Shown: positions 49,721 through 60,037, numbered from the stretch's first letter. The stretch: DNA of 64,000 nucleotides from Bradyrhizobium sp. 170 (GCF_023101085.1 NZ_CP064703.1:4278001-4342000); one strand, 5' to 3'. The notes: generated from the letters alone by a model not told the origin. Numbers and translations are program-made.

Positions 49721-49745
49721 GTGATCGTGTCCTGTTGTTTTCGGC

Positions 49746-50702
49746 TTAACCGTACATGGCCATGTTGGCCATCGCCGTTGCTTCGTTGTGGTGGCCGCCG
49801 TCGGTGCCGCCACCGGCCAGCACGCCGTCGTCCTCCAGATCGAAGTGCGCGCCGCCGAGTTCGCCGACCTTCTCGTAGGCGCCATACACGGTTTGAGTCG
49901 TGGTGATGTCGCTTGCCTTCACCAAATTGCCGTAGACGGTGATGGTGCCGAGCAGATCCTCGTCATGCGCGCCGGCATTGCCTTGCTGGCTGATGACGGT
50001 GATCACGCTGTAGTCATTCTTGCCGTCGCCGTTGCTGTCCTTGTGCTGGATTGACTGCACCTCGGCGGTATGCGCCGAGATTTCGATCTTGTCGCCCTGG
50101 GCGCGATTGAAGTCGCGGATCACGTCGTTGCCGAAGCCGTCGACCCAGTGGTCGTGAGTGGCGTTGTTCTCGCCGGTCACGCCGACCCAGTCGATGGTGC
50201 CGTCGGCATTGACGTGCTTTGCGACGATCTCGTCCTTGGCGTTCACCATGCCTTCGAAGCGGAAGGTGTCGCCGCCGGCGCCGCCGGTCAGCGTATCGTT
50301 GACGGCCTTGAATGCAGCGGTTTCAGTCGCAAAGATCTGCGTCGTGCCGTCCTGGGCCGCGACCATCTCGCCGGCATCCGATCGGCTGAGCAACACGTCG
50401 TTGCCGGTGCCGCCATCCATCCGGTCGGCGCCGAAGCCGCCGACGAGAAGATCGGCGCCGGAGCCGCCCGAGAGGTTGTCATTGCCCGAGCCGCCCCACA
50501 CCTTGTCAGCACCGGAGCCGCCGTTGAGCGTGTCGTTGCCGGCCATGCCGGCGAGCGTGTCTTCCTTGGCACCCCCGAACAAGGTGTTGCTGCCGGTTGT
50601 CCCGTTCAGATGATCATGGTCGGAGCTGCCGCCGCCGAACTTCGCGAAGAAATCCTCGAAGCGGCTATTGTCGAGGAAGCCGTTCAGATTGAAGCGTGCC
50701 AT
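49746..50702 (-). CDS. RTX calcium-binding repeat protein, type I secreted
   Basis: The 318-aa acidic product has a short N-terminus (MARFNLNGFLDNSRFEDFF) and then RTX nonapeptides GGxGxDxLx in one block (about 37-105: GAKEDTLAG, GNDTLNGGSGADKVWGG, GNDNLSGGSGADLLVGG). A second cluster follows at about 140-150 (TGGAGGDTFRF). The C-terminal half is beta-rich (VDGFGNDVIRDFNRAQGDKI) and ends with short, glycine-rich acidic sequence. There is no N-terminal signal peptide, as expected for ABC (type I) export, but no transporter genes are near. It may be a structural or adhesive surface protein. Confidence 0.85.
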   Translation of the reverse strand: MARFNLNGFLDNSRFEDFFAKFGGGSSDHDHLNGTTGSNTLFGGAKEDTLAGMAGNDTLNGGSGADKVWGGSGNDNLSGGSGADLLVGGFGADRMDGGTGNDVLLSRSDAGEMVAAQDGTTQIFATETAAFKAVNDTLTGGAGGDTFRFEGMVNAKDEIVAKHVNADGTIDWVGVTGENNATHDHWVDGFGNDVIRDFNRAQGDKIEISAHTAEVQSIQHKDSNGDGKNDYSVITVISQQGNAGAHDEDLLGTITVYGNLVKASDITTTQTVYGAYEKVGELGGAHFDLEDDGVLAGGGTDGGHHNEATAMANMAMYG

Positions 50703-51611
50703 TATTCAAACCTCTTACTCAGAGGCCTCACGAACTACAAACGACCACCACGGATTTTGGGAATCGTGAAGTGATGCGCGCGGGCAAGACGTGAGGCGTG
50801 ACTCCTCACCCGCATCGAAGGAAGAACAGCAAAACGGGTCCGTGACTGGACGTGCACGCGGCGGATTTGCGCAGGCTAGGGGCAATATGGTGACGCGAAA
50901 GGCATTCGTGCGGTCGATCCTTTGGCGCGTGCCTCAATTCCGACGGCGATCAAAAACGTCTGCGACAAACTGCGCACGACGTTGTTCTGTCTTGCGTATG
51001 AAAGATAAGTCCGCTGTCGGCGCGCGTGTCGCGGGCTGCATCATCGCGTGACGAAAACGCGCGCAAAAAGTGCCGGCCGCACAAAAATGACGCGTTGTAG
51101 CTTTTGGCGTGCGCATCGCACGCAGGGCGATTGAACGATCAGCTCCTGTGGGGATGTCGTTCGAATTGTGCTTTGCGATTCCGAATCGCGTTCTGCGATT
51201 CCGAATCGCGTTTTGCGATTCTCTGCGACGCGCGTGCAGGCAATCAGTTTGTCGCGCGATGATGCGGGGTGAAACCGCAGAGAAAATTCTCCCTCGGTCG
51301 CGCTCAGGTTGTGACGGGCAGGGTCGGGCTCTCGAAATCGAGGCCGGCGAGGCGGCATCGCGGCGGATCTGCCCAAAGCAAGATCCGATCAGCCCAAGAA
51401 GGGTTGCCCCCGGGCCACGATTGTTGCGTGGCCGCAACAGTAGGCGAACATTTGGTTAACCGCCCCGCTGCCTCTTGCTTGCGCCGCTTTTTAGCCACAC
51501 CCCTCAATGAAACCATTTCTTTCATAGCTGATTGGCCTCAGCGCCGGTGAAGGCGACGGGAAATTGCTCCCGAGACCCACAGGGACATGGCTGAGGAAAC
51601 AGGTTCCGCGG
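50703..51611. other. Non-coding divergent region between RTX and ilvD genes
   Basis: Nine hundred bases with no convincing gene separate the divergent RTX and ilvD genes. It must contain both promoters and holds the tandem palindromes at 51174-51221. Otherwise I see no RNA gene, riboswitch or leader peptide for ilvD, and no T-box pattern. Confidence 0.5.
51174..51221. repeat. 20-bp tandem repeat of palindromes
   Basis: TGCGATTCCGAATCGCGTTC (51174-51193), TGCGATTCCGAATCGCGTTT (51194-51213) and a partial third TGCGATTC (51214-51221) form 2.4 copies. Each contains the palindrome GCGATTC-C-GAATCGC. The period matches two helical turns. No gene is over it; the nearest starts are RTX (472 bp) and ilvD (391 bp). 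Confidence 0.75.
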
Positions 51612-53336
51612 ATGGACGCCAAGACCGACATCAAGAAGAGGTTGCCGAGCCGTCACGTGACGGAGGGGCCGGAGCGCGCGCCCCATCGGTCCTATCTCTA
51701 CGCGATGGGGCTGACCACCCAGCAGATCCACCAGCCTTTCGTCGGGGTCGCGTCCTGCTGGAATGAGGCCGCGCCCTGCAATATCTCGCTGATGCGCCAG
51801 GCGCAGGCGGTCAAGAAGGGCGTCGCCGCTGCCGGTGGCACCCCGCGCGAATTCTGCACCATCACCGTCACTGACGGCATCGCCATGGGCCATGACGGCA
51901 TGCGCTCGTCGCTGCCGTCCCGCGAGTGCATCGCCGACTCGGTCGAGCTGACCGTCCGCGGCCATGCCTACGACGCCTTGGTCGGGCTTGCCGGCTGCGA
52001 CAAGTCGCTGCCGGGCATGATGATGGCGATGGTCCGACTCAACGTGCCTTCGATCTTCATTTATGGCGGTTCGATTCTGCCGGGCAATTTCCGTGGCCAG
52101 CAGGTCACTGTGCAGGACATGTTCGAGGCCGTCGGCAAGCATTCGGTCGGCGAAATGTCGGACGAGGACCTCGATGAAATCGAGCGGGTGGCCTGTCCCT
52201 CGGCAGGGGCGTGCGGTGCACAATTCACCGCCAACACCATGGCGACGGTGTCCGAGGCGATCGGGCTGGCGCTGCCGTATTCCGCCGGGGCGCCAGCGCC
52301 TTACGAAATTCGCGACGCGTTCTGCTCCGCCGCCGGCGAGAAGGTTCTGGAGCTGATCGCAGCCAATATCCGGCCGCGCGACATCGTCACCCGCCGCGCG
52401 CTGGAAAACGCCGCCGCCGTGGTCGCCGCCTCCGGCGGGTCGACCAATGCTGCGTTGCACCTGCCGGCCATCGCGCATGAGTGCGGCATTAAGTTTGACT
52501 TATTCGACGTCGCTGAAATCTTCAAAAAGACACCGTATGTCGCTGATTTGAAGCCGGGGGGCCGTTATGTCGCCAAAGACATGTTTGAAGTTGGCGGCAT
52601 ACCGCTTCTGATGAAGACGCTGCTCGACAATGGCCACCTCCACGGAGATTGCATCACCGTCACGGGCCGTACGATCGCCGAAAACCTCAAGAGCGTGAAA
52701 TGGAATCCGCACCAGGATGTGGTGCGGTCCGCCGACAACCCGATCACCGTCACGGGAGGCGTTGTCGGATTGAAGGGTAATCTCGCGCCGGAGGGTGCGA
52801 TCGTGAAGGTCGCGGGCATGTCGAAGCTGAAATTTACCGGTCCGGCGCGTTGCTTCGATCGCGAAGAGGACGCTTTCGAGTCGGTCCAGAAGAAGACCTA
52901 CAAAGAGGGCGAGGTCATCGTGATCCGCTACGAGGGGCCGCGTGGCGGTCCTGGCATGCGGGAGATGCTCTCGACCACGGCGGCGCTGACCGGGCAGGGG
53001 ATGGGCGGCAAGGTCGCCCTGATCACCGACGGCCGCTTCTCCGGCGCCACCCGCGGGTTCTGCATCGGCCATGTCGGACCGGAGGCGGCCGTGGGCGGTC
53101 CGATCGCCCTGTTGCAGAATGGTGACATTATCGAGATCGACGCCGAGGCCGGAATTCTTAACGTAAAATTGACCGACGCCGAACTCGCTGATCGTAAAAC
53201 CAAATGGGCACCTCGACAGACTAACCATACGTCGGGTGCGCTGTGGAAATATGCCCAACAGGTTGGGCCGGCGGTGGACGGGGCTGTGACCCATCCTGGC
53301 GGTGCGCACGAGAAACAGTGTTATGCGGACATCTAG
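51612..53336 (+). CDS. ilvD: Dihydroxy-acid dehydratase
   Basis: IlvD dehydrates dihydroxy-isovalerate and -methylvalerate in valine/isoleucine synthesis. The 574-aa protein has the iron-sulfur cysteine motifs [22 protein letters not shown] and [18 protein letters not shown]. It also has [14 protein letters not shown], and the C-terminal [19 protein letters not shown] with the catalytic Ser/Thr loop. Two to three Cys per motif fit the [2Fe-2S]/[4Fe-4S] IlvD/Edd family. ATG 51612 yields the usual N-terminus; the frame before it is open for 16 codons. The exoR-like gene starts inside its last codons, so the pair is coupled. Confidence 0.95.
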   Translation: MDAKTDIKKRLPSRHVTEGPERAPHRSYLYAMGLTTQQIHQPFVGVASCWNEAAPCNISLMRQAQAVKKGVAAAGGTPREFCTITVTDGIAMGHDGMRSSLPSRECIADSVELTVRGHAYDALVGLAGCDKSLPGMMMAMVRLNVPSIFIYGGSILPGNFRGQQVTVQDMFEAVGKHSVGEMSDEDLDEIERVACPSAGACGAQFTANTMATVSEAIGLALPYSAGAPAPYEIRDAFCSAAGEKVLELIAANIRPRDIVTRRALENAAAVVAASGGSTNAALHLPAIAHECGIKFDLFDVAEIFKKTPYVADLKPGGRYVAKDMFEVGGIPLLMKTLLDNGHLHGDCITVTGRTIAENLKSVKWNPHQDVVRSADNPITVTGGVVGLKGNLAPEGAIVKVAGMSKLKFTGPARCFDREEDAFESVQKKTYKEGEVIVIRYEGPRGGPGMREMLSTTAALTGQGMGGKVALITDGRFSGATRGFCIGHVGPEAAVGGPIALLQNGDIIEIDAEAGILNVKLTDAELADRKTKWAPRQTNHTSGALWKYAQQVGPAVDGAVTHPGGAHEKQCYADI

Positions 53337-54168
53337 GCGTATCATTCTTGCGTTGATGCTAGGGGCCACGCCGGTGGCGGCTCCCGGATTCGCATTTGAT
53401 GGCGCGCCGGTGAAGCCGGACGCCGCGCTGCCCATGGGAGGCCAGCCCGCCGCCGCGCAAGCCGTCACGGCCCAGGCCCTGAAGAAGGTCCCGCCTGCAG
53501 CGCCGACGGCGACTGCGGTTGCCGCGCCCTCCCTGAACTCGCTGCAATACGCCGCCGAGGGCGGCCATCCCGTCGCGCAGTGGAAGCTCGGCCGGATGTA
53601 TGCCGATGGCGATGGCGTCATCCGGGATGATCTGCGCGCCTTCGAATATTTCAGCCGCATCGCCAACGCGCATGCCGAGGACAGCCCGTCGGCGCCGCAG
53701 GCGACGATCGTCGCCAATGCCTTCGTGGCGCTGGGACGCTACTACCTCAACGGCATCCCGAATTCCAAGGTCAAGGCCGACGCCGACCGGGCGCGGGAGA
53801 TGTTCTCCTATGCCGCGTCCTATTTCGGCAACGCCGACGCACAGTACGATCTGGCGCGGCTTTACCTGAAGACGCCGGACGCCTCGCGGGACGATTTCCG
53901 CTACGGCGCGCGCTGGCTTGGTCTGGCCGCCCAGAAGGGCCAGCATCAGGCACAGGCCATGCTCGGCCAGATGCTGTTCAACGGCGACCGGCTGCCGCGG
54001 CAGGCCGCGCGCGGCCTGATGTGGCTGACTCTGGCGCGCGACAATGCGGCCCCCGACGAGAGCTGGATCCGGGAAAGCTATAACCGCGCGTTCACCAAGG
54101 CCTCCGACGAGGACCGCGCCGTGGCATTGCAGATGCTCGAGCACTGGGTGCAGGGCAAGAAGGACTGA
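53323..54168 (+). CDS. ExoR-like periplasmic Sel1-repeat protein
   Basis: The 281-aa product has a signal peptide (about 1-25, [19 protein letters not shown]), an Ala/Pro-rich linker and then Sel1-type TPR repeats (about 72-265): [48 protein letters not shown] and [20 protein letters not shown]. This layout is that of ExoR, the periplasmic inhibitor of the ChvG/ExoS sensor kinase, which controls exopolysaccharide and invasion genes. Its ATG lies within the last 14 bases of ilvD. The degree of identity with ExoR is not measured, so the name is not assigned. Confidence 0.78.
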   Translation: MRTSRRIILALMLGATPVAAPGFAFDGAPVKPDAALPMGGQPAAAQAVTAQALKKVPPAAPTATAVAAPSLNSLQYAAEGGHPVAQWKLGRMYADGDGVIRDDLRAFEYFSRIANAHAEDSPSAPQATIVANAFVALGRYYLNGIPNSKVKADADRAREMFSYAASYFGNADAQYDLARLYLKTPDASRDDFRYGARWLGLAAQKGQHQAQAMLGQMLFNGDRLPRQAARGLMWLTLARDNAAPDESWIRESYNRAFTKASDEDRAVALQMLEHWVQGKKD

Positions 54169-54193
54169 CGGCGATAGCCGGTCTGTAAGGCTG

Positions 54194-54288
54194 CCGTAGG
54201 GTGGGCAAAGCGCAGCGTGCCCACCATCTCTCTGAATTCGTTGGCGTCAATGGTGGGCACGCCGCGCTTTGCCCACCCTCTACGGGCT
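54194..54288. repeat. Palindromic repeat at the exoR-like/GNAT junction
   Basis: Long imperfect arms, 54196-54226 and 54251-54283, carry GGTGGGCAAAGCGC and its complement. They pair over about 28 bases with two or three mismatches. It sits between two convergent genes, where it could end both transcripts. It resembles a repeat I recall from Bradyrhizobium genomes. Confidence 0.65.
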
Positions 54289-54787
54289 ACCGCGAAGCGA
54301 CAATCTGCTTTGACATCGGATAATCAGAGCTCGTGCCGAACTTGCCTGTCGGCGCGTCGTCGTCGAGATAACCAGCCGACTGATAGAAGCGATGCGCCGT
54401 CTCGGTGCTCGTCAGCGTGCAACGCCTGTTGCCTCGCTCCACCGCTCTGGCTTCGAGCGCGCTGAGCAAGGCACGGCTGACGCCGCGAAATCGTGCATCG
54501 GGCGCCACATAGTTCAGCGCGATCTCGCCTGCGTCCGTCACCGATCCCACCCCGAGGACGGCATCGCCTTCGACGGCGAGCAGGAGCGAGCTTCCGTTCT
54601 GCGCAGCCCACGCGGCCACCGTTTCCGGCGTCTTGTTGGCCAGCCAGGCATTCAGGATCGCCGGATCGTTGCCGTGATCGGCAACGCATAAGCGGGAGAT
54701 CGATTCCCTCAGGACACGGCACGCCGCGACGGCATCGTCGGGCGCAGCATCCCGAATCACCACCGTTGCCGCGCCGTTAGCGCTCAA
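54287..54787 (-). CDS. GNAT family N-acetyltransferase
   Basis: The 166-aa product has TVVIRDAAPDD at the N-terminus, the acetyl-CoA region ARFRGVSRALLSALEARAVE (R-x-x-G/S-x-x-L) and a final RFYQSAGYLDD. The start is uncertain. TTG 54787 has a GGAG five bases upstream and overlaps the xthA stop as TTGA, so I prefer it. GTG at 54814 or 54763 are alternatives. It is coupled to xthA. The acceptor is unknown. Confidence 0.8.
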   Translation of the reverse strand: MSANGAATVVIRDAAPDDAVAACRVLRESISRLCVADHGNDPAILNAWLANKTPETVAAWAAQNGSSLLLAVEGDAVLGVGSVTDAGEIALNYVAPDARFRGVSRALLSALEARAVERGNRRCTLTSTETAHRFYQSAGYLDDDAPTGKFGTSSDYPMSKQIVASR

Positions 54788-55575
54788 GCCGTCTCCAGGT
54801 CGAAATCCGCCCACACCGGCACGTGGTCGGACGGCTTCTCCCAGGCGCGCACATAGCTGTCGACGCCGACATTGGTCAGCCGGTCGCTGGCCTGCGGTGA
54901 CAGCAGGAGGTGATCGATTCGAAGGCCCCAGTTCTTCTGCCAGGCGCCCGCCTGGTAGTCCCAGAAGGTGTAGAGGTTCGGCTCGTCGGTCACCGCGCGC
55001 AGCGCATCCGTCAGCCCGAGGCCGAGCAGCGACTGGAAGGCCTCGCGCGTCTGGGGGCGGAACAGCGCGTCGTTGGCCCAGGCGGCGGGGTTATAGACGT
55101 CGGCGGCTGCCGGAATGACGTTGAAGTCGCCTGCGAGCACCAGCGGTTCTTCTGCCTTAAGTCGCTCCTTCGAGTACTCAAGAAGCCGCGACATCCATTT
55201 GAGTTTATAGGGGTATTTATCGGTGTCCGGCGGGTTGCCGTTGGGCAGATAGAGGCAGGCGATCCGCATCACGCCGGTCTTCAGCGTTACCACGCCTTCG
55301 AGGAACCGGGCGTGGGCGTCCTCATCGTCGCCGGCCAGGCCCGATTTGGTCTCGTCGAACGGCAGTTTCGACAAGAGCGCGACACCATTGAAGGTCTTCT
55401 GGCCGTGGGTGACGACGTTATAGCCGAGCGCCTCGATTTCCAGCCGGGGGAACGCCTCGTCGACGCATTTGATTTCCTGCAGGCAAACGATGTCCGGCGA
55501 GGTCTCCTTGAGCCAGGTCAGGAGATGGTCGACCCGCTGCCGGATCGAATTGACGTTCCACGTGGCAATACGCAT
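54784..55575 (-). CDS. xthA: Exodeoxyribonuclease III
   Basis: XthA is an AP endonuclease and 3'-5' exonuclease in base-excision repair. The 263-aa protein has MRIATWNVNSIRQR, LQEIKCVDEAFP (metal Glu), NGVALLSK, YLPNGNP, LVLAGDFNVIP (Asp/Asn), NWGLRIDHLLLS and the C-terminal SDHVPVWADF with the catalytic Asp-His pair. ATG 55575 is standard; an open frame runs upstream without conservation. It is followed in the same unit by a GNAT gene. Confidence 0.96.
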   Translation of the reverse strand: MRIATWNVNSIRQRVDHLLTWLKETSPDIVCLQEIKCVDEAFPRLEIEALGYNVVTHGQKTFNGVALLSKLPFDETKSGLAGDDEDAHARFLEGVVTLKTGVMRIACLYLPNGNPPDTDKYPYKLKWMSRLLEYSKERLKAEEPLVLAGDFNVIPAAADVYNPAAWANDALFRPQTREAFQSLLGLGLTDALRAVTDEPNLYTFWDYQAGAWQKNWGLRIDHLLLSPQASDRLTNVGVDSYVRAWEKPSDHVPVWADFDLETA

Positions 55576-55777
55576 CAAAGGGGACCCGGGGCTGGAGCAT
55601 ATCCGGGAAATCCCGGTTTTCGTGCTCGAACAGGAACTAGTAACTACACATTTTCCGGCGTTGGCATACCATGTGCAGGAAGGCTGTGATAACCGTTTAG
55701 AAATAAGGCGCAAACATCGCCGTCAAGGGGCTGGAGAAGACCGTCCCGTCCTTTAGGACTGGCGGGCGTGAAAAAAT

Positions 55778-56908
55778 ATGAAAAAGCGTAGCCTGATCCT
55801 TTTTGTTGGTGCCGTCGGCATCCTTGCCGCGGCCGGTTTCGTTACCCGCTCCTCGTGGATGGGCGGCAGCAGCAACGCCCAGGGCCCGCAGCGGCCGCGG
55901 ATGGTTTCCGTCGAACTGGCAAAGGCGGAGCGCAAATCCATGCCCGTCGACGTCGACGCGATCGGAATGGTGACGCCGATCTCCAGCGTGGCGCTGAAGT
56001 CTCGGCTGGAGACCACCATCGTCGCGGTGCATTTCGAGGACGGCGCCAAGGTCAGCGAAGGCGATCTGCTGTTCACCCTCGACAGCCGCCAGATCGACGC
56101 CCAGATCGAACAGGCCGAGGGGGTGCTGGCCCGGGACCATGCGCAGCTTGAGGGCGCCCAGCGCGACCTCCGCCGCTTCATCGATCTCGTCGGCAAGGGC
56201 GCGACTACGCAGGTCAATGTCGACAACGCCAAAACGCAGTCCGACATCCTGGCCGGCTCCATCAAGGCCAATCAGGCGGCGCTCGACAATCTGAAGGTCC
56301 AGAAAAGCTACACCACGATCCGTGCGCCGTTTTCGGGCCGGATCAGCGTGGCCAATGTGAAGGTCGGCAATTTCGTGCGCCCGGCCGATACCACCCCGCT
56401 TGCGGTCATCAACCAGATGGCGCCGGTTTACGTGACCTTCGCGGTTCCGCAGCGCGTGCTGGTGGATCTGCGCGAGTCCATGGCCAAGGGCGTCTCCGGC
56501 GTCACCGCCACCATCCCGGGCCATCAGCGCTCCGAGAGCGGCAAGGTCGCGATGGTTGAAAACACCGTGGATATGGCCACCGGCATGGTCACCGTGCGCG
56601 GCATCATGAACAATGAGAACGAGAGTTTGTGGCCGGGGACGCTGGTCGCGGCCAAGCTCATCATCCGAGCCGAGGATTCGATCGTGGTGCCGACGGTCGC
56701 CGTGCAGCGCAGCCAGAGCGGCAATTTCGTCTTCGTGGTCAAGGACGGCAAAGCCAAGGTCCAGCCGGTCAAGGTCGACCGCACCGCGCAGGGCATGTCG
56801 GTGATCCTGGAAGGGCTCGCCGGCGACGAAAGCGTCGTCGTCGACGGGCAGTTGTTGCTGTCGGACGGATCGCTGGTCGAGCCGCGGGCGAAGAAGGCCG
56901 GGGCATAG
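55778..56908 (+). CDS. RND efflux membrane fusion protein (MdtA-like)
   Basis: The 376-aa periplasmic adaptor has an N-terminal membrane anchor (LILFVGAVGILAAAGFV), no lipobox Cys, and then the lipoyl/barrel domains ISSVALKSRLETTIVAVHFE and VSEGDLLFTLD. A coiled-coil hairpin spans about 100-170, and the second lipoyl half is IRAPFSGRISVANVKVG. It links the RND pump to an outer-membrane channel. Its stop is 3 bp before the pump gene. No TolC-type gene is present here. Confidence 0.92.
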   Translation: MKKRSLILFVGAVGILAAAGFVTRSSWMGGSSNAQGPQRPRMVSVELAKAERKSMPVDVDAIGMVTPISSVALKSRLETTIVAVHFEDGAKVSEGDLLFTLDSRQIDAQIEQAEGVLARDHAQLEGAQRDLRRFIDLVGKGATTQVNVDNAKTQSDILAGSIKANQAALDNLKVQKSYTTIRAPFSGRISVANVKVGNFVRPADTTPLAVINQMAPVYVTFAVPQRVLVDLRESMAKGVSGVTATIPGHQRSESGKVAMVENTVDMATGMVTVRGIMNNENESLWPGTLVAAKLIIRAEDSIVVPTVAVQRSQSGNFVFVVKDGKAKVQPVKVDRTAQGMSVILEGLAGDESVVVDGQLLLSDGSLVEPRAKKAGA

Positions 56909-56911
56909 CCG

Positions 56912-59900
56912 ATGACGCTCTCCGAACTTTGCATTCGCCGGCCGGTCATGACGACGCTGATCACGGCGTCGATCATCGCGTTCGGTATTTTCGGCTTCCG
57001 CCTGCTGCCGGTATCGGCGCTGCCGCGGGTCGATTTCCCGACCATTGCCGTCACCGCGACCCTGCCTGGCGCGAGCGCAGACACCATGGCGGCCTCGGTC
57101 GCCGGCGTCATCGAGCGCCAGCTCTCGACGGTTGCCGGCATCTCCTCGATGTCGTCGAACTCGTCGCAGGGCATCAGCACCATCACCATCCAGTTCGATC
57201 TCAACCGCAACATCGACGCCGCGGCGCTCGACGTGCAGACCGCGCTGACGATCGCGCAGCGCCGGTTGCCGGTCGAGATGATCATCCCGCCGAGCTTCCG
57301 CAAAGTGAACCCGGCCGATTTCCCTGTTCTGTTCGTCGTGCTCAACTCGTCGACGCTGCCGCTGTCGGCGGTCCACGAATATGGCGACATCACCATCGGC
57401 CAGACGCTCTCGCAGATTCCGGGTGTCGCCCAGGTCAGTGTCTACGGCGCGCAGAAGTTCGCCATTCGCGTCCAGGCGGACCCTGAGGCCGCTGCGGCCC
57501 GCGGGCTGTCGCTCGAGGACATCAGGACGGCGGTGTCCCGCGCCAATTCCTCGACCCCCGTCGGCACGCTGAACGGACCGAAGCAGGACGTGGCGCTGCA
57601 GGCCTCGGGCCAGATGGACAAGGCGATCGACTATCGCCAGATCGTGGTGGCCTGGCGCAACGGTTCCCCGGTCAAGCTCGATGAGGTCGCGCGGATCTAC
57701 GATAGCGTCGAGAACGAGCGGATTGCGAGTTGGCTGAATGACGAGCGCGCCATCGTGCTGGGTATTCAGAAGCAGCCGGACGCCAACACCGTGGCGGTGG
57801 TCGATTCCATTCTGGCCAAGTTCCCGGTGCTTCGGGCGCAGATCCCGCCATCGGTGTCGATCAACGTGCTGATGGACCGCTCCATTTCCATCCGCCAGGC
57901 CGTAGCCGACGTCGAGGAGACGCTGCTGATCGCGATCGGGCTGGTCATCCTGGTGATCTTCCTGTTCCTGCGTTCGGCGTCCGCGACCTTCATTCCGGCG
58001 CTGGCGGTTCCGATTTCGCTGTTCGGCACCTGCGCGGTGATGTACGCGCTCGACTATTCCATCAACAACATGACGCTGCTGGCGCTGACGCTTTCGGTCG
58101 GCTTCGTGGTCGACGATGCCATCGTCATGCTGGAGAACATCGTCCGTCACATCGAGCATGGCATGCGGCCGTTCGAGGCCGCGCTAAAGGGCGCCCGCGA
58201 GATCGGCTTTACGATCATTTCGATCACCTTCTCGCTGATCGCCGTGTTCATTCCGGTGCTGTTGATGGGCGGCATCGTCGGCCGCGTGTTCCGCGAATTC
58301 GCCGTCACCGTATCGGTTGCGATCATCGTGTCCGGCTTCGTATCGCTGACCCTGACGCCGATGCTGTGCGCGCGCGTGCTGCGGGCGCACGACGCGACCA
58401 AGCGGCCGAATGTCGTGCTTCGCGTCTTCGAGGCGATGTTCGATTCCTGGCTGCGCGCCTATGAGTGGACGCTCGACTGGGTGCTGGCCCGGAAATTCCT
58501 GATGCTGATGGTGACGCTGGCCACCCTGGGCGGCACCGTCTATCTCTACATGATCGTGCCGAAGGGCTTCTTCCCGCAGGAGGACACCGGCTTCCTGATC
58601 GGTGTGACCGAAGCCGCCACCGATACTTCCTTCGAGGCGATGAAGGAGCGGCAGCAGGCGCTGGTCGCCGTGCTGAGATCCGATCCCGCGATCGAGTACA
58701 TCAACTCCACCGTCGGTGCCGGCGGCCCCAACGCGACGGCGAATTACGGACGCCTGTTCATCGCGCTGAAGCCGAAGAAGGAGCGCGACAACCTCAACAC
58801 GATCATCGGCCGGCTGCGACTCAAGGCCCGCGATATCCCGGGCGTGCAGGCGTTCTTCCAGCCGATCCAGAACCTCAATATCGGCGGCCGGATTTCCAAG
58901 AGCCAGTATCAATACGTGATGCAGAGCGGCGACACCGAGTCGCTCTATCGTTTGGCGCCCGAGATGCGCGAAAAGATCGAGAAGCTGCCCGGTCTGCTCG
59001 ACGTCACCACCGACCTCTACATCAAGAATCCGCAGATGACGGTCGACATCGACCGCGAAAAGGCCGCGGTCTACGGCATCACCGTCGATCAGGTCCGCAA
59101 CCAGCTCTACAACGCCTATGGTTCGCGCCAGGTCGGCACCATCTACATGCCGTCGAATGACTACCAGATCATCCTGGAAGTGCAGCCGCAGTTCCGGGTC
59201 GATCCGTCTGACCTCTCCAAGCTCTACATGAAGACCCAGAACAACCAGACCATTCCGCTGTCGGCGGTGGCAAAACTGGTTCCGACGGTCGGTCCGCTGC
59301 AGATCAACCACCAGGCCCAGCAGCCGGCGGTGACGATCTCCTTCAACCTCGCGCCCGGCAATTCGCTGGGCTACGCAGTCGACAAGATCACCGAACTCGA
59401 GCAGACCTCGAACCTGCCGGCAACGATTGCCACCGGCTTCTCCGGCACCGCGCAGGTGTTCCAGGATTCGCTGCGCGGGCAGGGTGTCCTGATCCTCGCC
59501 GCTGTATTCGCCGCCTTCGTCATTCTCGGCATTCTCTACGAGAGCTTCATCCACCCGATCACCATCATCTCGGGCCTGCCGTCGGCCGGCATCGGCGCGA
59601 TCCTCACTTTGATGCTGTTCGGAATGGAAATGTCGGTCATCGCGATGATCGGCATCGTGATGCTGGTCGGCATCGTCAAGAAGAACGCCATCATGATGGT
59701 GGATTTTGCGCTGGAGCGCCGCCGCGTTGGCCTCAGCGCCGAGCACGCCATCCGCGAAGCTGCGCTGCTGCGTTTCCGCCCCATCATGATGACGACGTTT
59801 GCCGCGATCTTCGGCACGCTGCCGATCGCGCTCGGCGCGGGTGCCGGCGCCGAACTGCGCCAGCCGCTCGGCATCGCCGTGGTCGGCGGCCTGTGCCTGT

Positions 59901-60037
59901 CGCAACTGCTGACGCTCTACATCACGCCGGTCGTCTACATCTATCTCGACCGCATCGACCGCCGCCTGCGGCGCAAGCTCGAACCGCAACTGGAAGAAGC
60001 GGGCGACGAGCGGCCGCACGTGGTCGCCGCCGAATGA
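56912..60037 (+). CDS. RND multidrug efflux pump, inner-membrane subunit (MdtB/C-like)
   Basis: The 1041-aa transporter has 12 TM helices and two large periplasmic loops. TM4 carries the proton-relay pair in SVGFVVDDAIVMLENIVRH, followed by GAREIGFTIISITFSLIAVF and repeat-half GIVMLVGIVKKNAIMMVDFA. The DFPTIAVTATLPGASADTMA pattern is that of the multidrug (HAE1) class. It probably exports amphiphilic compounds, using the proton gradient. It overlaps the amidohydrolase start by four bases (ATGA). Confidence 0.95.
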   Translation: MTLSELCIRRPVMTTLITASIIAFGIFGFRLLPVSALPRVDFPTIAVTATLPGASADTMAASVAGVIERQLSTVAGISSMSSNSSQGISTITIQFDLNRNIDAAALDVQTALTIAQRRLPVEMIIPPSFRKVNPADFPVLFVVLNSSTLPLSAVHEYGDITIGQTLSQIPGVAQVSVYGAQKFAIRVQADPEAAAARGLSLEDIRTAVSRANSSTPVGTLNGPKQDVALQASGQMDKAIDYRQIVVAWRNGSPVKLDEVARIYDSVENERIASWLNDERAIVLGIQKQPDANTVAVVDSILAKFPVLRAQIPPSVSINVLMDRSISIRQAVADVEETLLIAIGLVILVIFLFLRSASATFIPALAVPISLFGTCAVMYALDYSINNMTLLALTLSVGFVVDDAIVMLENIVRHIEHGMRPFEAALKGAREIGFTIISITFSLIAVFIPVLLMGGIVGRVFREFAVTVSVAIIVSGFVSLTLTPMLCARVLRAHDATKRPNVVLRVFEAMFDSWLRAYEWTLDWVLARKFLMLMVTLATLGGTVYLYMIVPKGFFPQEDTGFLIGVTEAATDTSFEAMKERQQALVAVLRSDPAIEYINSTVGAGGPNATANYGRLFIALKPKKERDNLNTIIGRLRLKARDIPGVQAFFQPIQNLNIGGRISKSQYQYVMQSGDTESLYRLAPEMREKIEKLPGLLDVTTDLYIKNPQMTVDIDREKAAVYGITVDQVRNQLYNAYGSRQVGTIYMPSNDYQIILEVQPQFRVDPSDLSKLYMKTQNNQTIPLSAVAKLVPTVGPLQINHQAQQPAVTISFNLAPGNSLGYAVDKITELEQTSNLPATIATGFSGTAQVFQDSLRGQGVLILAAVFAAFVILGILYESFIHPITIISGLPSAGIGAILTLMLFGMEMSVIAMIGIVMLVGIVKKNAIMMVDFALERRRVGLSAEHAIREAALLRFRPIMMTTFAAIFGTLPIALGAGAGAELRQPLGIAVVGGLCLSQLLTLYITPVVYIYLDRIDRRLRRKLEPQLEEAGDERPHVVAAE

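Larger units (their letters stand above)
49114..49745. other. Non-coding gap between RTX and slt genes
   Basis: No gene is supported in these 630 bp. It holds the slt promoter region (near 49114-49260), the nested inverted repeat at 49448-49591 and two hairpins downstream of the RTX gene (CAGCGCCCGGTG with CACCGGACGCTG, and the one at 49692-49720). Confidence 0.6.

Noticed and set aside
51174..51221. CRISPR array
   Set aside because: The copies are directly adjacent with no spacers, and no cas gene is present.
55697..58159. 820-codon open frame on the minus strand
   Set aside because: It is antisense to the RND adaptor and pump genes, with Asp/His/Arg repeats and no motif.
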